A stretch of DNA of 64,000 nucleotides from Micromonospora sp. CCTCC AA 2012012 (GTDB lineage Bacteria > Actinomycetota > Actinomycetes > Mycobacteriales > Micromonosporaceae). The notes under the pieces were generated by a model. The model saw nothing but the letters and a program-made list of their open reading frames with translations. It had not been told where the DNA came from and ran no database searches. This document shows, one piece after another, positions 8,193 to 16,131 of this stretch; within the stretch, counting starts at the first letter, position 1, and each line of letters opens with the position of its first letter. The DNA lies in assembly GCF_040499845.1 (NCBI RefSeq), contig NZ_CP159342.1, positions 1,302,001 to 1,366,000 on the forward strand, read 5' to 3'. The position numbers and the translations under genes are program-made.

Positions 8193-9678
8193 CCGGGCCG
8201 GGCGGCTGCGGGGCTGGCTGGCCGGCTGGACCCTGCGCCGCCGGCTGGTGGTCTCCGTGGTGGCGCTGCTCGCCCTGGTCAGCGTCGGCATCGGCGGCCT
8301 GACCACGGTCGCGCTGCGGCACTTCCTGGTCACCCAGGTCGACAGCCAGCTCACCGCCGGCGACCGACGTCGCGACGACGTGCCCCCGTTCTTCCGCGAC
8401 CCGGCGTCCTTCCCCCGCCCGAGCAACACCCTGTCGTGCGGGCCGGAGCCGCCGGCGGGCTTCCCGTCCAGCTCGGTGGCGGTCAAGGTGGCGGACGGTC
8501 GGGTGACGTGCAGCCGGATCCGGACCACGGCCGGGACGGCCGAGCCGCTGCCGGCGGACGAGGTGACCCCGCTGACCCGGCTGCCCACCGACGGGAAGCC
8601 CCGCACCGTGGAACTCGACGACCACGGCGACTACCGGGCCGTCGCGCGGCAGGTGCCCGACGGTGACGTCCTGGTCTTCGCCTACCCGCTGAGCCGGGTG
8701 CAGGAGATCGTCATGTGGATGGTCCTCGCCCAGGCCGGCGTGGTGACCGCCGGGCTGCTGGTCGCGGGTGCCCTCGGCGCGCTCATCGTCCGGGCCGCGC
8801 TGCGCCCGCTGAACCGGGTCGCCGCCACCGCCGGGCGGGTCGCCGAGCTGCCCCTGGACCGGGGCGAGGTGGCGCTGTCGGTGCGGGTGCCGGAGAGCGA
8901 CACCGACCCGCGTACCGAGGTGGGCCGGGTGGGCGGCGCGCTGAACCGCATGCTGGGCCACGTCGCCGCCGCGCTCGCCGCCCGGCAGGCCAGCGAGACC
9001 CGGGTACGCCAGTTCGTCGCGGACGCCAGCCACGAGCTGCGTACCCCCCTGGCGGCCATCCGGGGCTATGCCGAGGTGGCCCGGCGCGGCCGGGACCGGG
9101 TGCCCCCGGACGTGGCCCACGCGCTGCGCCGGGTCGAGTCGGAGAGCACCCGGATGACCAGCCTCGTCGACGACCTGCTGCTGCTCGCCCGACTGGACTC
9201 CGGCCGGCCGCTGGTCGCCGAGCCGGTGGACCTGACCGCGCTCGTGGTCGACGCGGTCAGCGACGCGCACGTGGCCGGCCCGGAGCACCGCTGGCAGCTC
9301 GACCTGCCCGACGAGCCGGTGGGCGTGAGCGGCGACGCGGCCCGACTGCACCAGGTGGTGGCGAACCTGCTCGCCAACGCCCGGGTGCACACCCCACCCG
9401 GCACCACGGTGACCACCCGGCTCGCCCCGGTCGCCGGCGGGGTCGAGCTGAGCGTCGCCGACGACGGTCCGGGCATCCCGGCCGACCTCCAGGCGGAGGT
9501 CTTCGAGCGGTTCGCCCGCGGGGACAGTTCCCGGTCCCGGGCGCACGGCAGCACCGGTCTCGGCCTGGCCATCGTGGCCGCCGTGGTGGACGCCCACCAC
9601 GGCCGGGTCGAGGTGGCCAGCCGCCCCGGCCGCACCGTCTTCACCGTCCGGCTGCCCGATTCCACAGCGGACGCATAG
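8170..9678 (+). CDS. Sensor histidine kinase
   Basis: A 502-aa membrane kinase. TM1 is near residues 22-45, an extracytoplasmic sensor spans about 46-175, TM2 is near 178-205, and HAMP follows (LRPLNRVAATAGRVAEL). The HisKA box FVADASHELRTPLAAIRGYA has His288 as phosphoacceptor. The ATPase domain shows VVANLLANARVHT (N box), VADDGPGIP (G1) and GSTGLGLAIV (G2). It pairs with the regulator whose 3' end it overlaps. The sensor domain is about 130 aa with no fold I can name; it is Asp/Pro-rich with two Cys (about 93 and 116) that could pair outside the cell. Confidence 0.92.
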   Translation: MSSSPPSDRAGRLRGWLAGWTLRRRLVVSVVALLALVSVGIGGLTTVALRHFLVTQVDSQLTAGDRRRDDVPPFFRDPASFPRPSNTLSCGPEPPAGFPSSSVAVKVADGRVTCSRIRTTAGTAEPLPADEVTPLTRLPTDGKPRTVELDDHGDYRAVARQVPDGDVLVFAYPLSRVQEIVMWMVLAQAGVVTAGLLVAGALGALIVRAALRPLNRVAATAGRVAELPLDRGEVALSVRVPESDTDPRTEVGRVGGALNRMLGHVAAALAARQASETRVRQFVADASHELRTPLAAIRGYAEVARRGRDRVPPDVAHALRRVESESTRMTSLVDDLLLLARLDSGRPLVAEPVDLTALVVDAVSDAHVAGPEHRWQLDLPDEPVGVSGDAARLHQVVANLLANARVHTPPGTTVTTRLAPVAGGVELSVADDGPGIPADLQAEVFERFARGDSSRSRAHGSTGLGLAIVAAVVDAHHGRVEVASRPGRTVFTVRLPDSTADA

Positions 9679-9723
9679 GTCGCTCACGGGACCGGGCCAG
9701 CGGGCCGCCGGAGGCTTCCCGGC

Positions 9724-11913
9724 ATGGACAGAACAGAACGCCTGCTGACCGCGCCCGGCTCGCCGACGGCCGTACCCGAGGCTCCCGCGCCGCCCACGCC
9801 GGGTCCCGAACCGGCCCGCCGCGACGGTGACCGGCCGCCGCCGGCCGACCCCCGGTGGACCCGGCCGGCCCTGGTGGCGCTGCTGCTGACCACCGGGCTG
9901 CTCTACCTGTGGGGGCTGGGCGCGTCCGGCTGGGCCAACGCGTTCTATTCGGCCGCCGTGCAGGCCGGTGCCGAGAGCTGGCGGGCGTTCTTCTACGGCG
10001 CGTCCGACGCGGCCGGCGCGATCACCGTCGACAAGACCCCGGCCTCGCTCTGGCTGATGGCCCTGTCGGTACGGATCTTCGGGTTGAGCAGCTGGTCGAT
10101 CCTGGTGCCGCAGGCGCTGCTCGGCGTCGCCTCGGTCGGCGTCCTCTTCGCCACCGTCCGCCGCTGGTACGGCGGGGTCGCCGGACTCGTCGCGGGCGCG
10201 GTGCTCGCCACCACCCCCGTCGCCACGCTGATGTTCCGCTTCAACAACCCGGACGCCCTGCTCGTCCTCCTCCTGGTCGCCGCCGCGTACGCCACGGTCC
10301 GTGCGGTGGAGACCGCGAGCACCCGCTGGCTCGCGCTGGTCGGCGTGCTGGTCGGCCTCGGCTTCCTCACCAAGATGCTCCAGGCGTTCCTGGTGGTCCC
10401 GGTCCTCGCCGGGGTGTACCTGCTGGCCGCGCCGACCGGGCTGTGGCGTCGCGTGCGGCAGTTGCTGCTGTCCGGGCTGGCCCTGCTGGTCAGCGCCGGC
10501 TGGTGGGTGGCGATCGTCGAACTCGTGCCGGCGAGCGCCCGCCCCTTCATCGGCGGGTCGCAGCACAACAGCGTCCTGGAGCTGGCCCTCGGCTACAACG
10601 GCCTCGGCCGGCTCACCGGCGACGAGGTGGGCAGCGTGGGCGGCGGCGGCCGGCCGGGTGGTGGCGGTCCGTTCTCCGGTCAGACCGGGTGGCTGCGGAT
10701 GTTCGACACCGAGGTCGGCGGGCAGATCTCCTGGCTGCTGCCGGCCGCGCTGATCCTGCTGGTCGCCGGACTGGTGCTGGTGGGCCGGGCGCCGAGGACG
10801 GACCGGCGGCGGGCGGGTCTGCTGCTCTGGGGCGGCTGGCTGCTGGTCACCGGGCTGATCTTCAGCTTCATGTCCGGCATCTTCCACGCGTACTACACGG
10901 TGGCCCTCGCCCCGGCCGTCGGCGCGCTGGTGGGCATCGGGGTCACCCTGCTCTGGCGCGAACGCCGCAGCGCCGGGCCGGTGGAACGGGTCCACGCCTG
11001 GCGCGCCCCGGCCGCGACCGCCGTCCTCGCCCTCACGCTGGTGGCCACCGCCTGGTGGTCGTGGCGGCTGCTCGCACGCGGCGCCGACTGGCAGCCGTGG
11101 CTGCGCAGCGGCGTGATCGTCGTCGGGCTCGCCGCCGCGGTGCTGCTCGTCCTCGTCGACCGGCTGCCCCGCCGGGTCCGCCCGGTGGTGCTGGCGCTCG
11201 GCGTCTGCGCCGCGCTGGCCGGCCCGGTCGCCTACTCGCTCCAGACGGCCGCGACCCCGCACACCGGCTCGATCCCGACGGCCGGTCCGTTCGTGCAGGG
11301 CGCCGTCGGTCCCGGCCGGGGCGGCTTCCCCGGCGGTCGGCCACCCGGCGGCCAGTTCCCGGACTTCCCCGGCTTCCCCGGCGCTCCGGGCCAGAACGGC
11401 GGCACGGGCCAGGACGGCGGCACCGGGCAGAACGGGCAGCTGCCGGGGCTGCCGGGCGGACCGGGCAGCACCGGCGGGCAGACCGGATGGTTCCCGGGCT
11501 TCCCGGGCGGCGCCGGGCCGGACGGCCGCGGTACCCGGGGCGGCGGCATGGGTGGGCTGCTCGACGCCCGTGCGCCGAGCGCCGAGATGACCGCGCTGCT
11601 GACGGCGGACGCCGACGCGTACACCTGGGTGGCCGCGACGATCGGGTCGAACAACGCCTCCGGCTACCAGCTCGCGACCCGGCGGCCGGTGATGGCGATC
11701 GGCGGCTTCAACGGCAGCGATCCGTCCCCGACCCTCGCGCAGTTCCAGCGGTACGTCGCCGACGGGAAGATCCACTACTTCCTCGGCGGCGGCGGGTTCC
11801 GCGCCGACGGCGGCAGCAGCGCCTCCCGGGAGATCGCCGCCTGGGTCGCCGAGCACTACTCCGCGACGACCGTCGACGGCGTCACCGTCTATGACCTGAC
11901 CAGTGGAAAGTGA
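9724..11913 (+). CDS. GT39-family polytopic mannosyl/glycosyltransferase with collagen-like insert
   Basis: A 729-aa membrane protein of the ArnT/PMT (GT39) type. The first luminal loop holds the expected acidic pair region (NAFYSAAVQAGAESWRAF, then ITVDKTPASLWLMAL), followed by about 11 helices. These enzymes move a sugar from a polyprenyl phosphate carrier to lipid or protein outside the cell. Residues about 525-612 are a striking Gly/Pro/Gln-rich stretch (GGFPGGRPPGG, FPDFPGFPGAPGQNGG and similar) between the last helix and a soluble C-terminal domain (612-729). ATG 9724 has GGAGG upstream. The next gene overlaps by 4 nt and encodes a GT2-GtrA protein that could supply the lipid-linked sugar. 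Confidence 0.85.
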   Translation: MDRTERLLTAPGSPTAVPEAPAPPTPGPEPARRDGDRPPPADPRWTRPALVALLLTTGLLYLWGLGASGWANAFYSAAVQAGAESWRAFFYGASDAAGAITVDKTPASLWLMALSVRIFGLSSWSILVPQALLGVASVGVLFATVRRWYGGVAGLVAGAVLATTPVATLMFRFNNPDALLVLLLVAAAYATVRAVETASTRWLALVGVLVGLGFLTKMLQAFLVVPVLAGVYLLAAPTGLWRRVRQLLLSGLALLVSAGWWVAIVELVPASARPFIGGSQHNSVLELALGYNGLGRLTGDEVGSVGGGGRPGGGGPFSGQTGWLRMFDTEVGGQISWLLPAALILLVAGLVLVGRAPRTDRRRAGLLLWGGWLLVTGLIFSFMSGIFHAYYTVALAPAVGALVGIGVTLLWRERRSAGPVERVHAWRAPAATAVLALTLVATAWWSWRLLARGADWQPWLRSGVIVVGLAAAVLLVLVDRLPRRVRPVVLALGVCAALAGPVAYSLQTAATPHTGSIPTAGPFVQGAVGPGRGGFPGGRPPGGQFPDFPGFPGAPGQNGGTGQDGGTGQNGQLPGLPGGPGSTGGQTGWFPGFPGGAGPDGRGTRGGGMGGLLDARAPSAEMTALLTADADAYTWVAATIGSNNASGYQLATRRPVMAIGGFNGSDPSPTLAQFQRYVADGKIHYFLGGGGFRADGGSSASREIAAWVAEHYSATTVDGVTVYDLTSGK

Positions 11914-13145
11914 GGTCGACCGCGATGACGTCCGCCGTCCGTACCGCCGTCCGGGCCCGGCCGGCCACGCCGACCGCCGTGCTCGACGTGGTGGTGCCGG
12001 TCTTCAACGAGGAGCGGGACCTCGGGCCCTGCGTCCGGCGACTGCACGCCCACCTGACCGCACACTTCCCGTACCCGTTCCGGATCACCGTCGCGGACAA
12101 CGCCAGCGTCGACGGCACCCTCGCGGTGGCCCGTACGCTCGCCGCGGAGCTGCCCGGCGTCGAGGTGCTGCACCTGGCCGCCAAGGGGCGGGGACGCGCC
12201 CTGCGGGCGGCCTGGTCGGCGTCGCCGGCGCCGGTGCTGGCCTATCTGGACGTCGACCTCTCCACCGAGCTGGCGGCCCTGCTGCCGCTGGTCGCGCCGC
12301 TGTTGTCCGGCCACTCCGACCTGGCCGTCGGCACCCGGCTGGCGCGCACCTCCCGGGTCGTCCGGGGCGCCAAGCGGGAGGTGATCTCGCGCGCCTACAA
12401 CCTGCTGCTGCGCGGCACCCTGGCGGTCCGATTCTCCGACGCGCAGTGCGGCTTCAAGGCGATCCGGGCCGACGTGGCCGCCCGCCTGCTGCCGCTGGTG
12501 CAGGACACCGGCTGGTTCTTCGACACCGAGCTGCTGGTCCTGGCCCAGCGGGCCGGGCTGCGGATCCACGAGGTGCCGGTGGACTGGGTCGACGACCCGG
12601 ACAGCCGGGTGGACATCGTGGCCACCGCCCTGGCCGACCTGCGCGGCATCGGCCGGCTGGCCCGGGCCCTGGTGACGGGCGCGCTGCCGCTGGCCGAGTT
12701 GCGCGCGCAGCTCGGCCGCGCCCCGCTCGCGCCGCCCCCGGCGCAGGTGCCGCTGGGGCTGCCCCGGCAGCTCGCCCGGTTCGCCGCCGTCGGGGTGGCC
12801 GGCACGCTGGCGTACCTGGCGTTGTTCGTGGCGGGCCGGGGCGTGCTCGGGGCGCAGGCGGCGAACCTGCTGGCCCTGCTGGTGACGGCGGTGGCGAACA
12901 CCGCCGCGAACCGGCGGGTCACCTTCGGCATCACCGGGCGTCGGCACGCCGCCCGGCACCATCTGCAGGGCCTGCTCGCGCTGGCGACGGGGCTGGCGTT
13001 GACCAGCGGGTCGCTGGCCGCGCTGCACGCCGCCACCGCACCGTCCCGCCCGCTGGAGCTGACGGTCCTGGTCGCCGCCAACCTGGTGGCCACCGCGGTG
13101 CGGTTCGCCCTGCTCCGCCTCGCCCTGCACCACCGCCGCCCCTGA
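11910..13145 (+). CDS. Polyprenyl-phosphate glycosyltransferase fused to GtrA
   Basis: A 411-aa fusion. Residues about 25-255 form a GT2 domain of the dolichol-phosphate-mannose-synthase type (LDVVVPVFNEERDLGP, the DVDL nucleotide/metal motif, DAQCGFKAIRAD). Residues about 285-405 form a four-helix GtrA domain (QLARFAAVGVAGTLAYLALF). GT2 would charge polyprenyl phosphate with a sugar in the cytoplasm, and GtrA proteins are thought to flip such lipids. Next to the GT39 enzyme this gives a charge-flip-transfer set. The GTG start overlaps the GT39 stop as GTGA, and an in-frame ATG lies at 11925. Confidence 0.88.
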   Translation: MRSTAMTSAVRTAVRARPATPTAVLDVVVPVFNEERDLGPCVRRLHAHLTAHFPYPFRITVADNASVDGTLAVARTLAAELPGVEVLHLAAKGRGRALRAAWSASPAPVLAYLDVDLSTELAALLPLVAPLLSGHSDLAVGTRLARTSRVVRGAKREVISRAYNLLLRGTLAVRFSDAQCGFKAIRADVAARLLPLVQDTGWFFDTELLVLAQRAGLRIHEVPVDWVDDPDSRVDIVATALADLRGIGRLARALVTGALPLAELRAQLGRAPLAPPPAQVPLGLPRQLARFAAVGVAGTLAYLALFVAGRGVLGAQAANLLALLVTAVANTAANRRVTFGITGRRHAARHHLQGLLALATGLALTSGSLAALHAATAPSRPLELTVLVAANLVATAVRFALLRLALHHRRP

Positions 13146-13155
13146 CGCCGTCGCC

Positions 13156-13193
13156 GCCACCCCGGTCCGACCGGCGGGTCGGACCGGGGTGGC
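13156..13193 (+). terminator. Strong hairpin after the GT39/GT2-GtrA operon
   Basis: A perfect 17-bp inverted repeat (13156-13172 with 13177-13193) encloses a 4-nt loop 10 nt after the GT2-GtrA stop. There is no T run, as is common for actinobacterial terminators. It sits immediately before the AraC-type gene and would insulate it. Confidence 0.7.
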
Positions 13194-13225
13194 GTCGACG
13201 TGGGGCCGTGCGCAAGGGTGGGGCC

Positions 13226-13909
13226 GTGTACCGGGAACGGGCGGCGGTGGGGATCCCCGGGGCGGTCGTCTGGCGCAGCGACGCCGGGGCGGGCGGCCGG
13301 GTGACCCGGGTGCTGCCGGACGGCTGTCTGGACCTGTTGTGGTCCAGCCGGGCGGGGCTGCTGGTCGCCGGGCCGGACCGGACCGCCCACGTCTCCACCA
13401 GCGTCCCGGGGGAGCGGTGGGTGGGGCTGCGGCTGCCGCCCGGCACCGGGCCGGCCGTCCTCGGGGTGCCCGCCCACGACCTGCGGGACCAGCGGGTTCC
13501 CCTGATCGACCTGCTGGGCGCCGCGGCCCACCCGGTGGCCGAGCTGCCCGTCGGGGCGGTCGCCGCGGCGCTGGAGGGGATCGCGGTGGCCCGGCTGCGG
13601 GCGGCCGGCGGCCCCGACCCGCTCGGTGCGCGGGTCGCCGCCCGGCTGGCCGCCGGCGCCACCGTGGCCGCGACCGCCGCCGAGGTCGGCCTCGGCCCGC
13701 GCGCCCTGCACCGTCGCAGCCTGGCCCTCTTCGGGTACGGCCCGAAGACCCTCGCCCGGATCCTGCGGATGCGCCGGGCGCTCGCCCTGGCCCGCGCGGG
13801 TGCCCCGTGGGCCGAGGTGGCCGCCCGGGCCGGGTACGCCGACCAGGCCCACCTCACCCGGGACGTGCGCGACCTGGCCGGGGTGCCGCCCACCGCCCTG
13901 ACCGGCTGA
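13226..13909 (+). CDS. AraC-family transcriptional regulator
   Basis: A 227-aa protein. The N-terminal ~130 residues form a sensor-like domain (RVTRVLPDGCLDLLWSS, HVSTSVPGERWVGLRLPPG) of the DUF6597-like type often paired with AraC regulators. The C-terminus has two helix-turn-helix units (VAATAAEVGLGPRALHRR, then WAEVAARAGYADQAHLTRD). It should bind DNA in response to a small molecule. The partner genes are not clear; the convergent VOC gene 11 nt away is a possible neighbour in function. GTG 13226 follows CAAGGGTGGGG; GTG 13208 is an alternative. Confidence 0.8.
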   Translation: MYRERAAVGIPGAVVWRSDAGAGGRVTRVLPDGCLDLLWSSRAGLLVAGPDRTAHVSTSVPGERWVGLRLPPGTGPAVLGVPAHDLRDQRVPLIDLLGAAAHPVAELPVGAVAAALEGIAVARLRAAGGPDPLGARVAARLAAGATVAATAAEVGLGPRALHRRSLALFGYGPKTLARILRMRRALALARAGAPWAEVAARAGYADQAHLTRDVRDLAGVPPTALTG

Positions 13910-13920
13910 CGACCGGCCGC

Positions 13921-14319
13921 TCAGCCGGCGGACAGCGGGGCGTACAGGTCGACACCGTTGCCGTCGGGGTCGTGCAGGGTGGCGTAGCGCTGCCCCCAGA
14001 AGGCGTCCCAGGGCGCCAGTTCGCCGTGGAATCCGGCCCCGGTCAGCTCGGTCCAGTACCGGTCCACCTCGGCCGCGTCGGCGCACCGGAAGGCGAGACC
14101 GGCGCGCGGGCTTCCGGTGGGCGGTCGCCACCCGGGGTGGAAGGTCCGGACCATGCCGGCCTCGTCCCAGGCCAGCCGCAGGCCGCCGGGGAGCGTCACC
14201 TCCACGTGGTCCTCGGTGTCGGCGTCGGGTGGGATGTCCAGCCCGAGTCGCCGGTAGAAGTCGAGACTGCGGGCCATGTCGGAGACGACGAGACCGATGA
14301 GGTCGAAGTGGGGTGCCAT
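13921..14319 (-). CDS. VOC (glyoxalase/bleomycin-resistance fold) protein
   Basis: A 132-aa two-module VOC protein: the first beta-alpha-beta unit is LIGLVVSDMARSLDFYRRLG and the second ends in ATLHDPDGNGVDLYAPL. The family includes metal-dependent dioxygenases, isomerases and drug-binding proteins. Candidate ligands include His36 or Glu in DHVEVTL and the late Asp/Glu region, but the metal set is not clear. The substrate is unknown. ATG 14319 is set by a TACCGT box 6 nt upstream. Confidence 0.8.
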   Translation of the reverse strand: MAPHFDLIGLVVSDMARSLDFYRRLGLDIPPDADTEDHVEVTLPGGLRLAWDEAGMVRTFHPGWRPPTGSPRAGLAFRCADAAEVDRYWTELTGAGFHGELAPWDAFWGQRYATLHDPDGNGVDLYAPLSAG

Positions 14320-14325
14320 CCGGCC

Positions 14326-14331
14326 ACGGTA
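14326..14331 (-). promoter_or_regulatory. -10 box of leaderless VOC gene
   Basis: Minus-strand TACCGT, six nt (GGCCGG) before ATG 14319. Confidence 0.6.
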
Positions 14332-14505
14332 GGGCCGTCCCCGGCCCGAGGTCTTGAACGGAACGGACCGGGGCCGAGTGATGCGTGTGCCCCTCATGGC
14401 CCGCCCGGCCGGGCTACTGTCGAGGACGACTCCGGCCAAAAGGTCCAAATGCCGCAACTCGGCGTACCCGGTCGGTTCCACGACGGCGAGGGAAGGAAAC
14501 GGTCG

Positions 14506-14715
14506 ATGATGCACCTGGCCTACCTGGACGCGGGTTCCGGCAGCCTGATCGTGCAGGCGGTGGTCGGCGGGGTGGCGGGCGTGGCGGTCGCGGCCAAGCT
14601 CTACTGGCGCCGGCTGGTGTCCCGGCTCCGTCGCCAGCCGACCGACCCGGCGTCCATCGATCCGCTGCCCGGCGCGCCGGAGGCCGCCCCCCGACGCCAG
14701 TCCGCCGACATCTGA
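14506..14715 (+). CDS. Tiny membrane protein heading an envelope-modification operon
   Basis: A 69-aa protein with one membrane helix (SLIVQAVVGGVAGVAVAAKLYW, about residues 12-34), followed by a basic stretch RRLVSRLRRQ and a Pro/Ala-rich tail. The N-terminus MMHLAYLDAGSGS is short and would face outside by the positive-inside rule. GAGGGAAGGAAAC precedes ATG 14506. The methyltransferase starts 12 nt after the stop, so the two are probably co-transcribed. I do not recognise the family. It may anchor or regulate the enzymes encoded downstream. Confidence 0.65.
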   Translation: MMHLAYLDAGSGSLIVQAVVGGVAGVAVAAKLYWRRLVSRLRRQPTDPASIDPLPGAPEAAPRRQSADI

Positions 14716-14727
14716 CCAGGCCCGACG

Positions 14728-16131
14728 GTGACCAGCCTCGACACCCGGGTGGAACCCGGCTCCTTCCGCGACCCGGGCAACCGGGTTTTCCACCGCGGCA
14801 CCGAGGTGCTGCGCGGCCTCGACGAACGGTCGGCCGGGGACTGGCGGACCCTCGCCGCCAGCGACTTCTTCCGCGCCCTGCTCGCCGACGGCCGGGTCTG
14901 CGCCACCGAGGAGATCGCCGCCACCCCGCCCTGGTCCGCGGTGCTCCGGCACGAGCGCATCCCGTTCGTCTCGCACCCGTACGAGTGGTCGTTCGGGATG
15001 CTGCGCGACGCCGCCCTGCTGCACCTGGAGATCCTGCGCGAGGCGCTGGCCGCCGGCTTCACCACCAAGGACGGCTCGGCGTACAACCTCCAGTGGCGCG
15101 GCGCGTCCCCCGTCTTCATCGACGTCGGCTCGTTCGCGCCGCTGCGCGACGGGGAGCCCTGGGCCGGGTACCGACAGTTCTGCCAGACCCTGCTGTATCC
15201 GCTGCTGCTCCAGGCGCACCTCGGGGTGGACTTCCAGCCCTGGCTGCGGGCCCGGGTCGACGGCATCGAGCCGGACCAGCTGCGCCCGCTCTTCCGTGGC
15301 GGCCGGCGGCTGCTGCCCGGCGTCCTGACCCACGTGCACCTGCACGGGGCGATGCAGCAGCGCAACGCCGGGGCCAGCACCGCCGACGTCCGGGACCAGC
15401 TGCGCGCCGCCGGCTATTCCCGGGAGCTGGCGGTGGCCACCGTACGCGGGTTGGCGAAGCTGGTCCGCCGGCTGGACCGGCGGCCGGGGGAGACCCACTG
15501 GGCCGACTACCAGCGCACCTGCGCCTACTCGGCGGCGGACCGGCTGGCCAAGGAGCGGTTCGTCGAGGGCGCGATGGCCGCCGCCGGATCGCCCGCGCTC
15601 GCCCTCGACCTGGGCGCCAACGACGGCCGGTACGCCCGCGTCGCCGCCCGGCACGCCGACTACGTGGTCGCCGTCGAGCAGGAACCCGCCGTGGTCGACG
15701 CGCTCTGGCGGGCGCTGCGCGCCGAGGGGGAGCGGCGGATCCTGCCGCTGGTGATGGACCTCGCCGACCCGTCGCCCGGTGGCGGTTGGCGCGGCGTCGA
15801 GCGGGCCGGTTTCGCCGCGCGTACCCGGGCCGACGTGGTGCTCGCCCTGGCCGTGGCGCACCACCTGGCGCTCGGCCGGAACGTGCCGCTGGCCGAGGTG
15901 GTCGACCAGTTCGTCGGGTTCGGGGTGCCCGGCGGCCGGCTGGTGGTGGAGTTCGTGCACCCGGAGGACCCGATGGCCCGCCGGCTGCTGGCCAACAAGC
16001 CCGACGGCCTCTTCCCCGACTACCGCCGGGAGGAGTTCGAACGACTCCTCGCCGCGCGCTGCCGGATCGAGCGGCGCTGGGAGCTGCCCTCCGGCACCCG
16101 GACGCTCTACCAGGCGGTCGTGGGTGGCTGA
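14728..16131 (+). CDS. Two-domain SAM-dependent methyltransferase
   Basis: A 467-aa protein. The C-terminal part (about 285-465) is a class I methyltransferase with the SAM motif LALDLGANDGRYARV and the acidic end VVAVEQE, then VVLALAVAHHLAL. The N-terminal ~270 residues contain KDGSAYNLQW and SPVFIDVGSF, spaced like the D...N...D catalytic elements of kinase-fold proteins, and WAGYRQFCQTLLYPLLL. This layout recalls NoeA-like nodulation proteins, but I cannot confirm kinase activity. The substrate is unknown. GTG 14728 lacks a clear binding site, so translational coupling to the small gene upstream is likely. The next gene overlaps by 8 nt. Confidence 0.75.
   Translation: MTSLDTRVEPGSFRDPGNRVFHRGTEVLRGLDERSAGDWRTLAASDFFRALLADGRVCATEEIAATPPWSAVLRHERIPFVSHPYEWSFGMLRDAALLHLEILREALAAGFTTKDGSAYNLQWRGASPVFIDVGSFAPLRDGEPWAGYRQFCQTLLYPLLLQAHLGVDFQPWLRARVDGIEPDQLRPLFRGGRRLLPGVLTHVHLHGAMQQRNAGASTADVRDQLRAAGYSRELAVATVRGLAKLVRRLDRRPGETHWADYQRTCAYSAADRLAKERFVEGAMAAAGSPALALDLGANDGRYARVAARHADYVVAVEQEPAVVDALWRALRAEGERRILPLVMDLADPSPGGGWRGVERAGFAARTRADVVLALAVAHHLALGRNVPLAEVVDQFVGFGVPGGRLVVEFVHPEDPMARRLLANKPDGLFPDYRREEFERLLAARCRIERRWELPSGTRTLYQAVVGG

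Noticed and set aside
8176..11856. A 1226-codon open frame on the minus strand opposite the histidine kinase and GT39 genes
   Set aside because: Its translation is low-complexity Gly/Arg/Pro/His/Gln as expected for the antisense of GC-rich coding DNA, while the plus-strand genes have clear domains.
13189..14715. A single long frame covering the region of the AraC-type and VOC genes and ending with the 69-aa protein
   Set aside because: Only the last 69 codons have coding character and a ribosome binding site; the rest is out of frame with two recognised genes.
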